From an uncultured Bacilli bacterium (lineage in GTDB: Bacteria; Bacillota_I; Bacilli_A; RF39; UBA660): a DNA stretch of 43,250 bases. The notes under the pieces were generated by a model, which did no database searches, was not told the origin of the DNA, and saw only the letters and a program-made list of their open reading frames with translations. The stretch is from NCBI GenBank assembly GCA_910576985.1, contig CAJTLA010000004.1, positions 1 to 43,250 of the forward strand. Reading direction: 5' to 3'. Below, piece by piece: positions 22,727 through 30,305 of the stretch (the first letter of the stretch is position 1; each line of letters starts with the position of its first letter). The translations under genes and the position numbers were made by a program.

Positions 22727-24471
22727 AAAATATTAAAAATGATGAAAGATTAAACAAATTAAACCATAGTTGTGCCCATCTTCTAGCACAAGCTGTAAAA
22801 CATCTATATCCAGAAGCCAAATTTTGGGTAGGACCAGTCATCGAAGAAGGATTTTATTACGATATTGATTTAGGAGATAAAGTGATTAAAGAAGAGGATA
22901 TTCCTGCAATCGAACGTGAAATGAAAAAAATAGCCAAAGATGGAAAACGAATCGTTCGCCATGAAATATCAAAAGAAGAAGCAATAGAGATGTTTCAAAA
23001 CGATCCATATAAAATGGATTTAATCTCTCGAATGGAAGATGGAACCATCTCATGTTATTCACAAGGAGACTTCACAGACCTTTGTAGAGGACCTCATGTA
23101 GAAACTGTAAAAGAACTAAAACATTTTAAACTACTAAAGTTTAGTGGAGCATATTTTAAAGGGGATTCTAACAACAAAATGTTACAACGTATTTACGGAA
23201 TTTGCTTTGAAACAGGAGAAGATTTAGAAGAACATTTACAAATATTAGAAGAAGCAAAAATGAGAGATCATAGAAAACTTGGAAAAGAATTAGACATTTT
23301 CATGTTTTCGGAGGTTGTAGGTAGAGGCCTTCCGATGTGGCTTCCAAACGGATTTATCATTCGAAGAAACTTAGTAGATTACATCACCGATAAAGAATAT
23401 GAACATGGATATAAACACGTTATGACACCATCTTTAGCAAGTGTAGAACTGTATAAAACAAGTGGGCATTGGGATCACTATCAAGAAGATATGTTCCCAG
23501 CAATGGAATTAGATAACGAAGCCTATGTATTAAGACCAATGAACTGTCCTCATCATATGATGATGTTTAAAAACAGTCTTCATTCTTATCGTGAATTGCC
23601 CCTTCGTATTGCCGAAATTGCTAACGATTTTCGATATGAAGCAAGTGGAGCAGTATGTGGAATTGAAAGAACAAGAGCATTCACGCAAAATGACTCTCAT
23701 ATTTTCTGTACAGAAGATCAAATCAAAAAAGAATTTAAATCTGTTGTTGACTTAATTTTAGAAGTATATAAAGACTTTGGATTTGAAAACTACCAATTTC
23801 GTCTATCACTAAGAGACCCAGAAAACAAAGACAAATATTTTGGAAATGACGAACTATGGGAAAAAAGTGAAAATGAATTAAGAGAAGTCTTAAAAGAACT
23901 AAACGCTGACTTTTATGAAGCAGAAGGAGAAGCTGCATTTTATGGACCGAAACTAGACGTTCAAGTAAAAAGTGCCATCGGTCATGATGTGACACTATCC
24001 ACAGTTCAACTAGATTATCAACTTCCAGAACGATTTGATCTTACCTACATTGATGAAGAAGGAAATAAAAAAAGACCAGTAGTAATTCATAGAGCGATTT
24101 TAGGATCATTAGATCGATTTATTGCCTTTTTGATAGAAGAAACCAAAGGCGTATTTCCAGTTTGGCTTGCTCCAACACAAGTAAATATCATTCCCGTCAA
24201 TAATGAATATCACTTAGAATATGCTGAAAAAATCAAATCCTCTTTAGAACAGAATCATATTCGAGTAGAACTAGACTCAAAAGATGAAAAATTAAGCTAC
24301 AAAATGAGAGAAAGTCAAACGAAAAAAAATCCATATACTCTAATTTTAGGAGATAAAGAAAGAGACGATGAACTCATTAGTTATCGAAAACATGGAAGTA
24401 ATGAAACAATCACATTAAAAAAAGAAGAATTTTTGTCTTTCTTACAAGAACAAATAAAATTAAAAAAATAA
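22723..24471 (+). CDS. thrS: Threonyl-tRNA synthetase lacking the N-terminal TGS domain
   Basis: Charges tRNA-Thr. The protein starts directly at the N2 editing domain (LNHSCAHLLAQAVKHLYPEA, editing histidines; DLCRGPHVE, the second metal-type cluster). The class II core has motif 2 IANDFRYEASGAVCGIERTR, the zinc ligand in MNCPHHM, motif 3 HRAILGSLDRFIAFLIE, and a C-terminal anticodon-binding domain. At 582 aa it is about 60 shorter than usual (~640); the missing part equals the TGS domain. The start is fixed by the overlap with the preceding stop and a GAGGAA site, so the absence is real. Confidence 0.95.
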   Translation: MKNIKNDERLNKLNHSCAHLLAQAVKHLYPEAKFWVGPVIEEGFYYDIDLGDKVIKEEDIPAIEREMKKIAKDGKRIVRHEISKEEAIEMFQNDPYKMDLISRMEDGTISCYSQGDFTDLCRGPHVETVKELKHFKLLKFSGAYFKGDSNNKMLQRIYGICFETGEDLEEHLQILEEAKMRDHRKLGKELDIFMFSEVVGRGLPMWLPNGFIIRRNLVDYITDKEYEHGYKHVMTPSLASVELYKTSGHWDHYQEDMFPAMELDNEAYVLRPMNCPHHMMMFKNSLHSYRELPLRIAEIANDFRYEASGAVCGIERTRAFTQNDSHIFCTEDQIKKEFKSVVDLILEVYKDFGFENYQFRLSLRDPENKDKYFGNDELWEKSENELREVLKELNADFYEAEGEAAFYGPKLDVQVKSAIGHDVTLSTVQLDYQLPERFDLTYIDEEGNKKRPVVIHRAILGSLDRFIAFLIEETKGVFPVWLAPTQVNIIPVNNEYHLEYAEKIKSSLEQNHIRVELDSKDEKLSYKMRESQTKKNPYTLILGDKERDDELISYRKHGSNETITLKKEEFLSFLQEQIKLKK

Positions 24472-24547
24472 CACCATGAAAATAGTGATCAGTAACCACA
24501 TTCTAGATGAAATCATATGATATACCACAATATATAAGGAGAGTAAT

Positions 24548-26013
24548 ATGAAAAAGTTTAAATTTTTACTACTTACAGTAGTGATATTTTTAGGGCTCAT
24601 AGAAAGTGCGAAAGCAGAGCAGTATAGTGAACTCTTTAAAAAACTAGTACCAAATAGAATACTAGAATTAAACGCAGTAGAAACCCCCATCTTTTCTACT
24701 AACTCGAACTATGAAGACGTAAAAAAAGATGCTTGAGTTTTCTTCCTTTTATGGGAACAATTTAGAAATGTTGATTTAGGGAAAGATTATACATGGGATT
24801 ATCAATGCCAAAATGTGGAACTATGTGATATTTCCATCATAAAGCAATCAGACCATTCAGTAGTAGAAACACATTCTATTCCAATAACATATAAAAAAGG
24901 AAATCAAAAAATTGAAAAATCAGTCCAAAAATTTATGGACAAAATAAAGCCTTATTCCAATGCGGAAAAAAACTTTTATGTTTTAAATGATTTAGATTTA
25001 ATTAATTTATATTTGTCAAGTGAATCAGAAAGAGATATTTACCACAGCATGAAATTTATTCCAGAAATTAGAAAAATAACCAATGGAAAAAATGTATCTA
25101 TTGAATTTAATGGAAGAGACGGAGGCGCATTTTACTATAAAATTGGAGTTCACGCAGGAGGAACCGCCATCATAGAACACAATGAGCTATCTTATGGTCT
25201 TGTAGATTGTGTAAGCATTGCAATGGACAATGTAATATATATACCAACTTCTACAAACTCTACAAAAGATGATTATATAGAAGCAATCAAACAAAGACTA
25301 AAAAAAGCATTTCCAAAAAGAAAAATAGAAGTAACTTATGGTGGGACCTAAATAGTATTGTACCAGCAGATATGGCAAGTAACATCGAATCGATAGATAT
25401 CACTCAAACAGATGGAAATTATTATAATATTAAAATAAACAACATTACCTATCCATTTGTGGCAATAAAAAAATCAGATATCAAACATCCAAAATATTAT
25501 GGAACCAATATGGAAACAGAAATACAAATTACCACAACCGATCTAAATTTACCTTTAGATACGATAGTAAACGTAAATGAAATAACCCATGAAAAACAGA
25601 ATCAAATTAAAGAAGTACTAAAAACAGAAGACTTCAAAGCCTTTGACATTCAACTATTTTCAGATACATTAAATAATCATATTACAGTATTAGAAGATGG
25701 ATACTTTGAAGTTACAATTCCACTTGGAACAAACTATATTGGAAAAAACTTAGTTGCTTATTATATTAAAAATGATAATACGTTAGAAAGACACAAAGTA
25801 ACAATGGATGCCTATGGAAACGCTACATTTGAAACCAATCACTTTAGTACATACATAATCGCAGAAGAAGAAAAAACAGAACTAGTACCAGTATCCAATG
25901 AACAAAATCCAAATACCTATGATGGAATTACAAATGATTTATTACTAGCGTTCTTTTCAATCACACTATTTAGTGGAACATACATTTTGAGTAAAAAAAT
26001 GAGACAATTATGA
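24548..26013 (+). pseudogene. Broken wall-anchored surface protein gene
   Basis: Three consecutive reading frames form one ancestral protein. The first starts with an AAGGAG site and a signal peptide (FLLLTVVIFLGLIESAKAEQ) and stops at TGA 24734-24736. The same frame continues (FFLLWEQFRNVDLGKDYTWD) to a stop at 25351. A frameshift near 25340 then leads into WDLNSIVPADMASNIESIDI and on to 26013. The end has a THFSTYIIAE-type surface domain close and a sorting-signal-like tail: NPNTYD, a hydrophobic span, then KKMRQL. One nonsense and one frameshift mutation make function unlikely. Confidence 0.8.
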
Positions 26014-26289
26014 TCACAAGTATAGAAAAAAATAACACGAAGTTATTTTTTTTATCAACTTAGCATATAAAACAACTTTATCATCATAACAAGTAGAAAG
26101 CGTTAAAATTGTATTAATAGCCCAAATACGAAATCTAGTAGCAGCTTTAGAATGGATTCTATATCCTACTGCGATTACTGCATCTAAATTATAAAAATCA
26201 ACATTTCTTTTTAAATTTCTGTTTCCTTCTTTTTGAACCATCTCAAAATTTGAGATAGTTGCATTTTTTTTACAAAATTTATTTGTCAT
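26014..26289 (-). pseudogene. Remnant of a RhuM-family protein
   Basis: The core EGNRNLKRNVDFYNLDAVIA with VGYRIHSKAATRFRIWA is the signature of RhuM-family (virulence RhuM) proteins, which often accompany restriction-modification or toxin systems. Full-length members have ~300 aa; here only ~45 recognisable residues remain. The frame then degenerates and runs through a terminator hairpin, so both ends are lost. Confidence 0.7.
26026..26053. terminator. Hairpin after the broken surface protein gene
   Basis: AAAAAAATAAC / GTTATTTTTTT with a loop of about 6 nt (ACGAA plus one flanking base), followed by a T-run on the plus strand and, on the other side, an A-run. It can terminate transcription from the left. 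Confidence 0.7.
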
Positions 26290-26362
26290 AGCTTATTTGG
26301 ATAAGTTATTGATATATTAAATTTCAATCAATTAAAATTATATAAAATCAATTTCATTAAAG

Positions 26363-26406
26363 TGGGTACTAAAATGGGTACTAAAAGAGAAAAAATATGG
26401 GTACTA
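26363..26406 (+). repeat. Three copies of TGGGTACTA
   Basis: TGGGTACTA occurs at 26363, 26375 and 26398. Read in frame it gives VGTKMGTKREK, the kind of GTK-rich linker found in the C-termini of AlbA_2/RecG-like ATP-binding proteins. It is probably a coding remnant. The rest of 26290-26572 shows no gene. Confidence 0.45.
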
Positions 26407-26572
26407 ATTCAAATGTTGTTTTAATAAAAAAGGGAATTCATATTTATTTTTTCTACAATTATCATCACTGTTTTTCGTAGTAATTAGAACGAATTTAAGT
26501 AAAAAAACTCTTAATTGAATAAGAATTTTTTTAATTTTAAAGTGGTGCCATAAGGGAGGACGTTCAACAACT

Positions 26573-26992
26573 TTATTTCTTTATAGTATTATTATAAAAA
26601 ACTGTAGTGTCATAATTGCAATGTGCTCCTAATTGCTGTAATGTTTCAGCACTTATTAAACAATAATTCAATGGATTCATTCCTTTTTCTCTATTATAAA
26701 TTCCATATATAACATCATAATGTTTTGGCAAACCATCAATTGTTATTATATTCCATATGTGTTTAACCCTATTTCCGTTTTCTAATTCTCTTGTTTCACC
26801 TCTTATTGATGTAGACTCTATGCCTAATTTTGTGCATATATCATTTATAACAGGTACAATTCCAGCACATATAGTTTTCTTTAATAACAATGGGGCATAT
26901 TTATCACTAACTCTTATTCCCCAATTATTATATATCTCAATTATTGGACAAGTAACGCTACCATCATTACTATAATCAAGCTTATTGTTCAT
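26573..26992 (-). CDS. Transglutaminase-like domain, catalytic part (probably frameshifted from the upstream ORF)
   Basis: 139 aa. The transglutaminase-type cysteine lies in TICAGIVPVINDICTKLGIE (compare GVCxGYA in the family), the His in KHIWNIITIDG, and the Asp in HYDVIYG, in the right order and spacing. No ribosome binding site precedes its ATG, which overlaps the stop of the upstream 74-aa ORF. The helix that normally precedes the Cys is encoded in that ORF, so the two are pieces of one gene, split by a single-base shift, or translated by coupling or frameshifting. Confidence 0.65.
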   Translation of the reverse strand: MNNKLDYSNDGSVTCPIIEIYNNWGIRVSDKYAPLLLKKTICAGIVPVINDICTKLGIESTSIRGETRELENGNRVKHIWNIITIDGLPKHYDVIYGIYNREKGMNPLNYCLISAETLQQLGAHCNYDTTVFYNNTIKK

Positions 26993-27206
26993 AATTTATA
27001 TTATTTACTAATCGATTAAATATAAATATCATTTTTTCTTCTTGAGATAAATCAAATGGTATTATGGAAATTAATTCATCCAATTGTTTATGATATTCTT
27101 CATCTAATTTTTCGATAAATGCATTCCACTCATTTTCAAAAATTTCTTTTGAAACGATTTGTCCCAAACTATTATAATAAGTTCTATTTTTAATTATAAA
27201 TCCCAT
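26982..27206 (-). CDS. N-terminal part of the split transglutaminase-like gene
   Basis: 74 aa with a proper AAGGGAGA site before the ATG. The end, LSQEEKMIFIFNRLVNNINY, is the standard helix (IxxYIxxNxxYD) that precedes the catalytic Cys in transglutaminase-like peptidases. It stops at TAA 26984-26982, 8 bp past the ATG of the next ORF, in a different frame. No clear slippery sequence is seen, so a mutation is more likely than programmed frameshifting. Confidence 0.6.
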   Translation of the reverse strand: MGFIIKNRTYYNSLGQIVSKEIFENEWNAFIEKLDEEYHKQLDELISIIPFDLSQEEKMIFIFNRLVNNINYEQ

Positions 27207-27288
27207 ATGAAATCTCCCTTATATTGTATATTGTTTTTGACAATATACAAGTGTGTTTTATTAAATTGACAAAATATAGTTAAATTTA

Positions 27289-27317
27289 TTGTAATAGACT
27301 TAATTATCTAGTATAAT
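27289..27317 (+). promoter_or_regulatory. Promoter of cassette 2 sense transcript
   Basis: TTGTAA, 17-bp spacer, TATAAT (27312-27317). The start expected 7-8 nt downstream (27324-27325) is the first base of the 5' arm GGAAATATCAGTT, the same relationship as in cassette 1. Confidence 0.75.
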
Positions 27318-27350
27318 TTTTATCGGAAATATCAGTTGTTGAGTGTCTAC

Positions 27351-27376
27351 CAAATCTCACTAAGAGAGGAGGTTTG
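27351..27376 (+). promoter_or_regulatory. Hairpin sequestering the cassette 2 Shine-Dalgarno
   Basis: CAAATCTC (27351-27358) pairs with GAGGTTTG (27369-27376), 8 bp with one G-U. It covers the GAGG of the ribosome binding site AGGAGG (27367-27372). It sits directly after the 5' arm, as in cassette 1. Confidence 0.6.
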
Positions 27377-27382
27377 ATAAAA

Positions 27383-27475
27383 ATGAAGAAGAGAATTTTT
27401 GTTATAAAGGTTCTTAGATATCTTTCTATCATTTTATTGCTCCTAATCATAATGGTTATCGTAATAAAAAAATGA
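27383..27475 (+). CDS. Candidate type I toxin peptide 2 (30 aa, hydrophobic)
   Basis: The ATG lies 10 nt after AGGAGG. The peptide has a basic amphipathic start (MKKRIFVIKVLRYL), one membrane-spanning run (SIILLLLIIMVIVI) and ends KK. Its TGA stop overlaps the internal hairpin at 27474. Size, single membrane helix and charged ends are typical of type I toxins. There is no sequence match to cassette 1's peptide; the shared features are in the RNA. Toxicity is inferred only. Confidence 0.65.
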   Translation: MKKRIFVIKVLRYLSIILLLLIIMVIVIKK

Positions 27476-27578
27476 CACTCATTCGCTAGAATAAGTGTCT
27501 CTACACATTAAATTGGGTAGACATTCAACTTTGCGAACTGAATATTTCCCTTTTTTATTTTATGCAAGTTTCCTTGAC
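27466..27578 (-). ncRNA. Predicted antisense antitoxin RNA of cassette 2
   Basis: The minus-strand promoter at 27585-27613 should start RNA near 27578. It would run leftward over the 3' arms and end at hairpin 27474-27499, which on the minus strand is followed by ATTTTTTTATT, a clear terminator. Length is ~110 nt. Its 5' part resembles that of the cassette 1 antisense RNA (shared block, in plus orientation, TTTTATTTTATG followed by AAG and TTCCTT). Ends are estimates. Confidence 0.65.
27474..27499 (-). terminator. Internal hairpin of cassette 2, terminator of the antisense RNA
   Basis: GACACTCATTC / GAATAAGTGTC, 11 positions with one mismatch and loop GCTA, overlapping the toxin stop codon. 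The T-run is on the minus-strand side only, so it should end the antisense RNA but not the sense RNA. Confidence 0.75.
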
Positions 27579-27584
27579 ATATCC

Positions 27585-27613
27585 ATAATATCATAAAAAC
27601 GACTTTTTTACAA
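27585..27613 (-). promoter_or_regulatory. Antisense promoter of cassette 2
   Basis: Read on the minus strand: TTGTAA (27613-27608), 17-bp spacer, TATTAT (27590-27585). Distance and direction relative to the sense 3' end match cassette 1. Confidence 0.65.
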
Positions 27614-27622
27614 GCCGTTTTT
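27595..27622 (-). terminator. Possible terminator downstream of tRNA-Arg
   Basis: On the minus strand AAAAACGGCT / AGTCGTTTTT forms a 10-position stem (one wobble) ending in TTTT. It lies ~36 bp past the tRNA 3' end and overlaps the -35 region of the cassette 2 antisense promoter. A short palindrome ACTCAAAGTTTGAGT (27631-27645) lies between. Confidence 0.5.
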
Positions 27623-27657
27623 ATATTTTAACTCAAAGTTTGAGTATCTATCAAATC

Positions 27658-27734
<77 letters not shown>

Positions 27735-27778
27735 GATTTGTTCAAATGAACAAATAAATTATACATCAAATATTTTAA

Positions 27779-28753
27779 TTATTCAATAGTTTTTATAACA
27801 CTTTTGTAAATTTCTTCATGATCTACTGTAAAAGAGACTTGACTAACATCATAATTATCGCCTACAGATAAGCATATTGTATAAATAACTTCTTCTAATA
27901 TGTTTTTTTCATCAACATCATTAAATATATAGGAATTAAATTCTAAGTTCAATTCAGCTCCTGCTTGCTCTGCAGATAATAATTTGACATTTTGATTTAA
28001 AAAACTCATTAAATTACTTTGGTATAAAGGAGCACTTGCTAGTTCATCAATAATGATGTTGATTTTTTCACGTTTATCATTTAGATATTTTGTTACTGGA
28101 ACATAATAAGTCTCATCATGATATTCGTTAATATAATAAATGGTTACTTGATTTATTTCTTTGCTACTTTTTAAGTCATATTCTTTATTGATTCCAAAGT
28201 TTCGATCCAGTGTTGCTGGTAGTGTGATTTTTGATTTTGGAAGATAGTTGACGATATCTCCTTCCATATAGATAATGACTTGTTTTATCTCTGGTATACT
28301 TGTTACAGTATAGACAATTGCTTCAATAATTTTTTCTTCTTCTTTTGCTTTGACAGTTTCTAATAATTCTTTTGAAAAGTTTATTTTTAGCAAGTTGTCT
28401 TTATAATCTAAACTAAGTATTTTGGTATCATTTGGTATGACTGCTTTAAATCCATTTGGGATTTTACTTTCTCCTGATCCATCTTTAATAAGTACTTCTA
28501 GTGTTTCTTTCACTTTTTCTTCGATTGTTTCTACATTTGGTGTTGTAGCAACTTTTGTACGCGCTAAAAAACCATTATGGTCATATAAGTAAATTGTGCT
28601 TGTTACTACTTCTTTATCTACATATTCTAATTCTGTTTCCACTTTGTCTTTTAAACTGTAGATATTTTCTTTTGGAATTAAATAAATCAAGAAGAGGGCC
28701 ATAAGAGCCGCCGTTGATACTAAAAATTTTCGAATTGTGATTTTTTTTAACAT
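27779..28753 (-). CDS. gerM: GerM-like sporulation/germination protein with two GerM domains
   Basis: 324 aa. An N-terminal signal anchor (FLVSTAALMALFLIYLIP) is followed by two GerM domains: the first with TSTIYLYDHNGFLARTKVAT and a helix-strand core (LEVLIKDG, NGFKAVIPNDTKILSL, LLKINFSKELLETV, then IVYTVTSIPEIKQVIIYMEG), the second starting NQVTIYYINEYHDETYYVPV. GerM is needed for forespore membrane events and germination in B. subtilis. The ATG at 28753 has GAGGTGG upstream; an upstream in-frame start at 28801 has none. It follows gerE on the same strand. Confidence 0.85.
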   Translation of the reverse strand: MLKKITIRKFLVSTAALMALFLIYLIPKENIYSLKDKVETELEYVDKEVVTSTIYLYDHNGFLARTKVATTPNVETIEEKVKETLEVLIKDGSGESKIPNGFKAVIPNDTKILSLDYKDNLLKINFSKELLETVKAKEEEKIIEAIVYTVTSIPEIKQVIIYMEGDIVNYLPKSKITLPATLDRNFGINKEYDLKSSKEINQVTIYYINEYHDETYYVPVTKYLNDKREKINIIIDELASAPLYQSNLMSFLNQNVKLLSAEQAGAELNLEFNSYIFNDVDEKNILEEVIYTICLSVGDNYDVSQVSFTVDHEEIYKSVIKTIE

Positions 28754-28803
28754 GTCTCCACCTCTAACTAATAGTATGAAAAAAATTGCAAAAGAATGCA
28801 ATT

Positions 28804-29010
28804 TTATAATGAAATTTCACCAAGTTTTAATAATTCTACTACAGCTCCTGCGCGGCCTTTTACTCCAAGTTTCTGCATGACATTTGAGACATGGTTCCGC
28901 ACAGTTTTTTCGCTAATTCCCAATTTATCAGCAATTTCTAATGTATCATAATTTTTAATTAGTAATTCAAATACTTCTTTTTCTCGTCTTGTTAAAATAC
29001 TCTTTTTCAT
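28804..29010 (-). CDS. gerE: Spore regulator GerE (LuxR-type HTH)
   Basis: 68 aa consisting almost wholly of a LuxR/GerE HTH: LTRREKEVFELLIKNYDTLE then IADKLGISEKTVRNHVSNVM and QKLGVKGRAGAVVELLKLGE. It is very close in pattern and size to B. subtilis GerE (74 aa), the late mother-cell regulator of coat genes. The ATG at 29010 has GAGGG a few nt upstream; a longer frame from 29052 lacks a site. Neighbours gerM-like and spoIIIAH support a sporulation role. Confidence 0.9.
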   Translation of the reverse strand: MKKSILTRREKEVFELLIKNYDTLEIADKLGISEKTVRNHVSNVMQKLGVKGRAGAVVELLKLGEISL

Positions 29011-29101
29011 TTTTCCCTCACTTTCTAAGTTGGGTGGTTTATATTTTCTCATATTATTTTATGTGACATTTTCATTTTTGTGAAAAAGAAAAAAACCAAA
29101 A

Positions 29102-29626
29102 TTATTTTTGGAATTTGACAGATATATATTTTTTGGTTTTGTATTCTTCTTGAACGCTTCTCATGATATTGTTGGCAAGTGTTGTATCATGCTTTTCGCT
29201 TGTTGCAACTACTCGGATTTGATCATTATCAATTTTTACAAAGGCTTCTAATTTGAATTTCTCTTTAATCTTTTTTTCTATTTTTTCTTCTTCTCCTCTT
29301 GTCATATTTAGGAGTTTTAATTTTTCATAAGCCTCATTTTTTTCATCTTTGGTAGATTCTACACTCGTTAATATTAGTTGTAAATCTTCCATATCTTTTT
29401 TCATTTGTTCATCTGCCTCTACTCTAAGTGCTGTTAAAATTTCGCTTTCTTCTACTTCTACAGATGCTTTGTTTTCTTTTTCTGTTGCATTTACTTTGGC
29501 TGTTTCTTCTACCTTTTTCTTTCCTCCTGTAATTAATAATTCTGAAGGCATGGTAATATAGTATACGCTAAGTACTAATATTAAACTAAACAACGTCAAA
29601 AACCACAAACTTTTTTTATTAATCAT
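29102..29626 (-). CDS. spoIIIAH: Stage III sporulation protein AH
   Basis: 174 aa. SpoIIIAH is the mother-cell partner of SpoIIQ in the channel between mother cell and forespore. It has an N-terminal membrane anchor (LWFLTLFSLILVLSVYYITM), a charged linker, and a C-terminal YscJ/FliF-like ring-building domain (EKIEKKIKEKFKLEAFVKID and RVVATSEKHDTTLANNIMRS). A GAGGAGGAAC site precedes the ATG. The rest of the spoIIIA operon is not nearby, so the gene is separated from its usual neighbours. Confidence 0.88.
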   Translation of the reverse strand: MINKKSLWFLTLFSLILVLSVYYITMPSELLITGGKKKVEETAKVNATEKENKASVEVEESEILTALRVEADEQMKKDMEDLQLILTSVESTKDEKNEAYEKLKLLNMTRGEEEKIEKKIKEKFKLEAFVKIDNDQIRVVATSEKHDTTLANNIMRSVQEEYKTKKYISVKFQK

Positions 29627-29694
29627 TCTTGTTCCTCCTCTAGTAACTCTAGTTAACTATATGATCAACAAACAAAAATATTCAAAAAAAGAAA

Positions 29695-30129
29695 ATGGTT
29701 TCTCATTTTCTAATTTGTTTTATAATTAGAAAATCCGATAACAGAATCATAGGTTCAATAAATGTACGATGGAATTTGACAGAGGAAATGAAGCAATTTG
29801 GTGGTAATATAGGATATGGGATACGCCCAACCGAAAGAAGAAAAGGGTATAATAAAATAAATTTATATTTAGGCTTAATCGAAGTTCAAAAATTAGGATT
29901 AGATAAAGTTATGTTAGTCTGTGAGATCAATAATTTAGGATCATCAAGAACAATACAATCATTAGGTGGCATGTTAGAAAGAACAGAAGTTGATCCATAC
30001 GATGGGTTATTAACAAGTGTATATTGGTTCAATGTTGATGAAACTATTGAGAGGTATAACGATATTTTTAAAGACAACATATATGTAAATAATAACATAA
30101 CTAATAAATCGGAAAACGAATATTTGTAA
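29695..30129 (+). pseudogene. N-terminally truncated GNAT acetyltransferase
   Basis: The frame holds GNAT elements: IRKSDNRIIGSINVRW, IGYGIRPTERRKGY (degenerate R-x-x-G-x-G/A acetyl-CoA loop, reading RRKGYN), and a C-terminal half ending with LTSVYWF. Family members start ~50-60 residues earlier. The apparent start at 29695 has no good ribosome binding site and lies within overlapping inverted repeats (29691-29734). Truncation is likely; a shortened functional protein cannot be excluded. Confidence 0.6.
29705..29734. repeat. Perfect 11-bp inverted repeat at the start of the truncated GNAT gene
   Basis: ATTTTCTAATT / AATTAGAAAAT with an 8-nt loop; an overlapping smaller hairpin GAAAATG / CATTTTC spans 29691-29710. 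It may mark the deletion junction or an old terminator. Confidence 0.55.
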
Positions 30130-30148
30130 TGTAAATTTTTATAAATAA

Positions 30149-30157
30149 TGGTATAAT
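30149..30157 (+). promoter_or_regulatory. Extended -10 promoter in the region before the CYTH gene
   Basis: TGGTATAAT with no recognisable -35 box. It would start RNA at about 30164, running toward the hairpin at 30241 and the CYTH gene. Confidence 0.5.
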
Positions 30158-30240
30158 ATATTTAGGAATTAATCCAATTGCGATGTCTCAATATGGTTTA
30201 TTTACACATCATCGGGAATTCCGAGTTTTAGGAGATTTGT

Positions 30241-30268
30241 AAAAAGTGAATCGTTAGCACTTTTTTCA
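30241..30268 (+). terminator. Hairpin terminator upstream of the CYTH gene
   Basis: AAAAAGTG / CACTTTTT with a 9-nt loop and a T-run. It separates a ~100-nt leader (30164-30265) from the CYTH gene, so the leader is either an independent short transcript or an attenuator. The leader also contains a small frame ending in MSQYGLFTHHREFRVLGDL that looks like the tail of a lost gene. Confidence 0.6.
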
Positions 30269-30305
30269 GACAATTTTTATATGAAAAAGAACTGGAGAAG
30301 AGAAA

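Larger units (their letters stand above)
27325..27549 (+). repeat. Long-range inverted repeat closing the cassette 2 transcript
   Basis: The outer 5' arm GGAAATATCAGTT (27325-27337) pairs with AACTGAATATTTCC (27536-27549) over 13 bp with one bulge. The inner arm GTTGAGTGTCTACC (27338-27351) pairs with GGTAGACATTCAAC (27516-27529) over 14 bp with one G-U. A 6-nt loop on the 3' side separates them. A T6 run (27551-27556) follows. The total of ~27 bp joins the two ends of a ~230-nt RNA. Confidence 0.8.

Noticed and set aside
24734..24736. TGA read as tryptophan (alternative genetic code)
   Set aside because: TGA ends murT, yqfC, cdd and other intact genes in the window at the expected family lengths, so it is a stop in this organism.
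26363..26406. CRISPR-like or integration repeats
   Set aside because: Three 9-bp copies with unequal spacing and a coding-like reading (GTK motif); too short and irregular for CRISPR. No CRISPR array was seen in the window.
27631..27645. Palindrome ACTCAAAGTTTGAGT as an operator
   Set aside because: It lies between tRNA-Arg and its likely terminator, has no adjacent promoter of its own, and is probably part of the tRNA 3' trailer.
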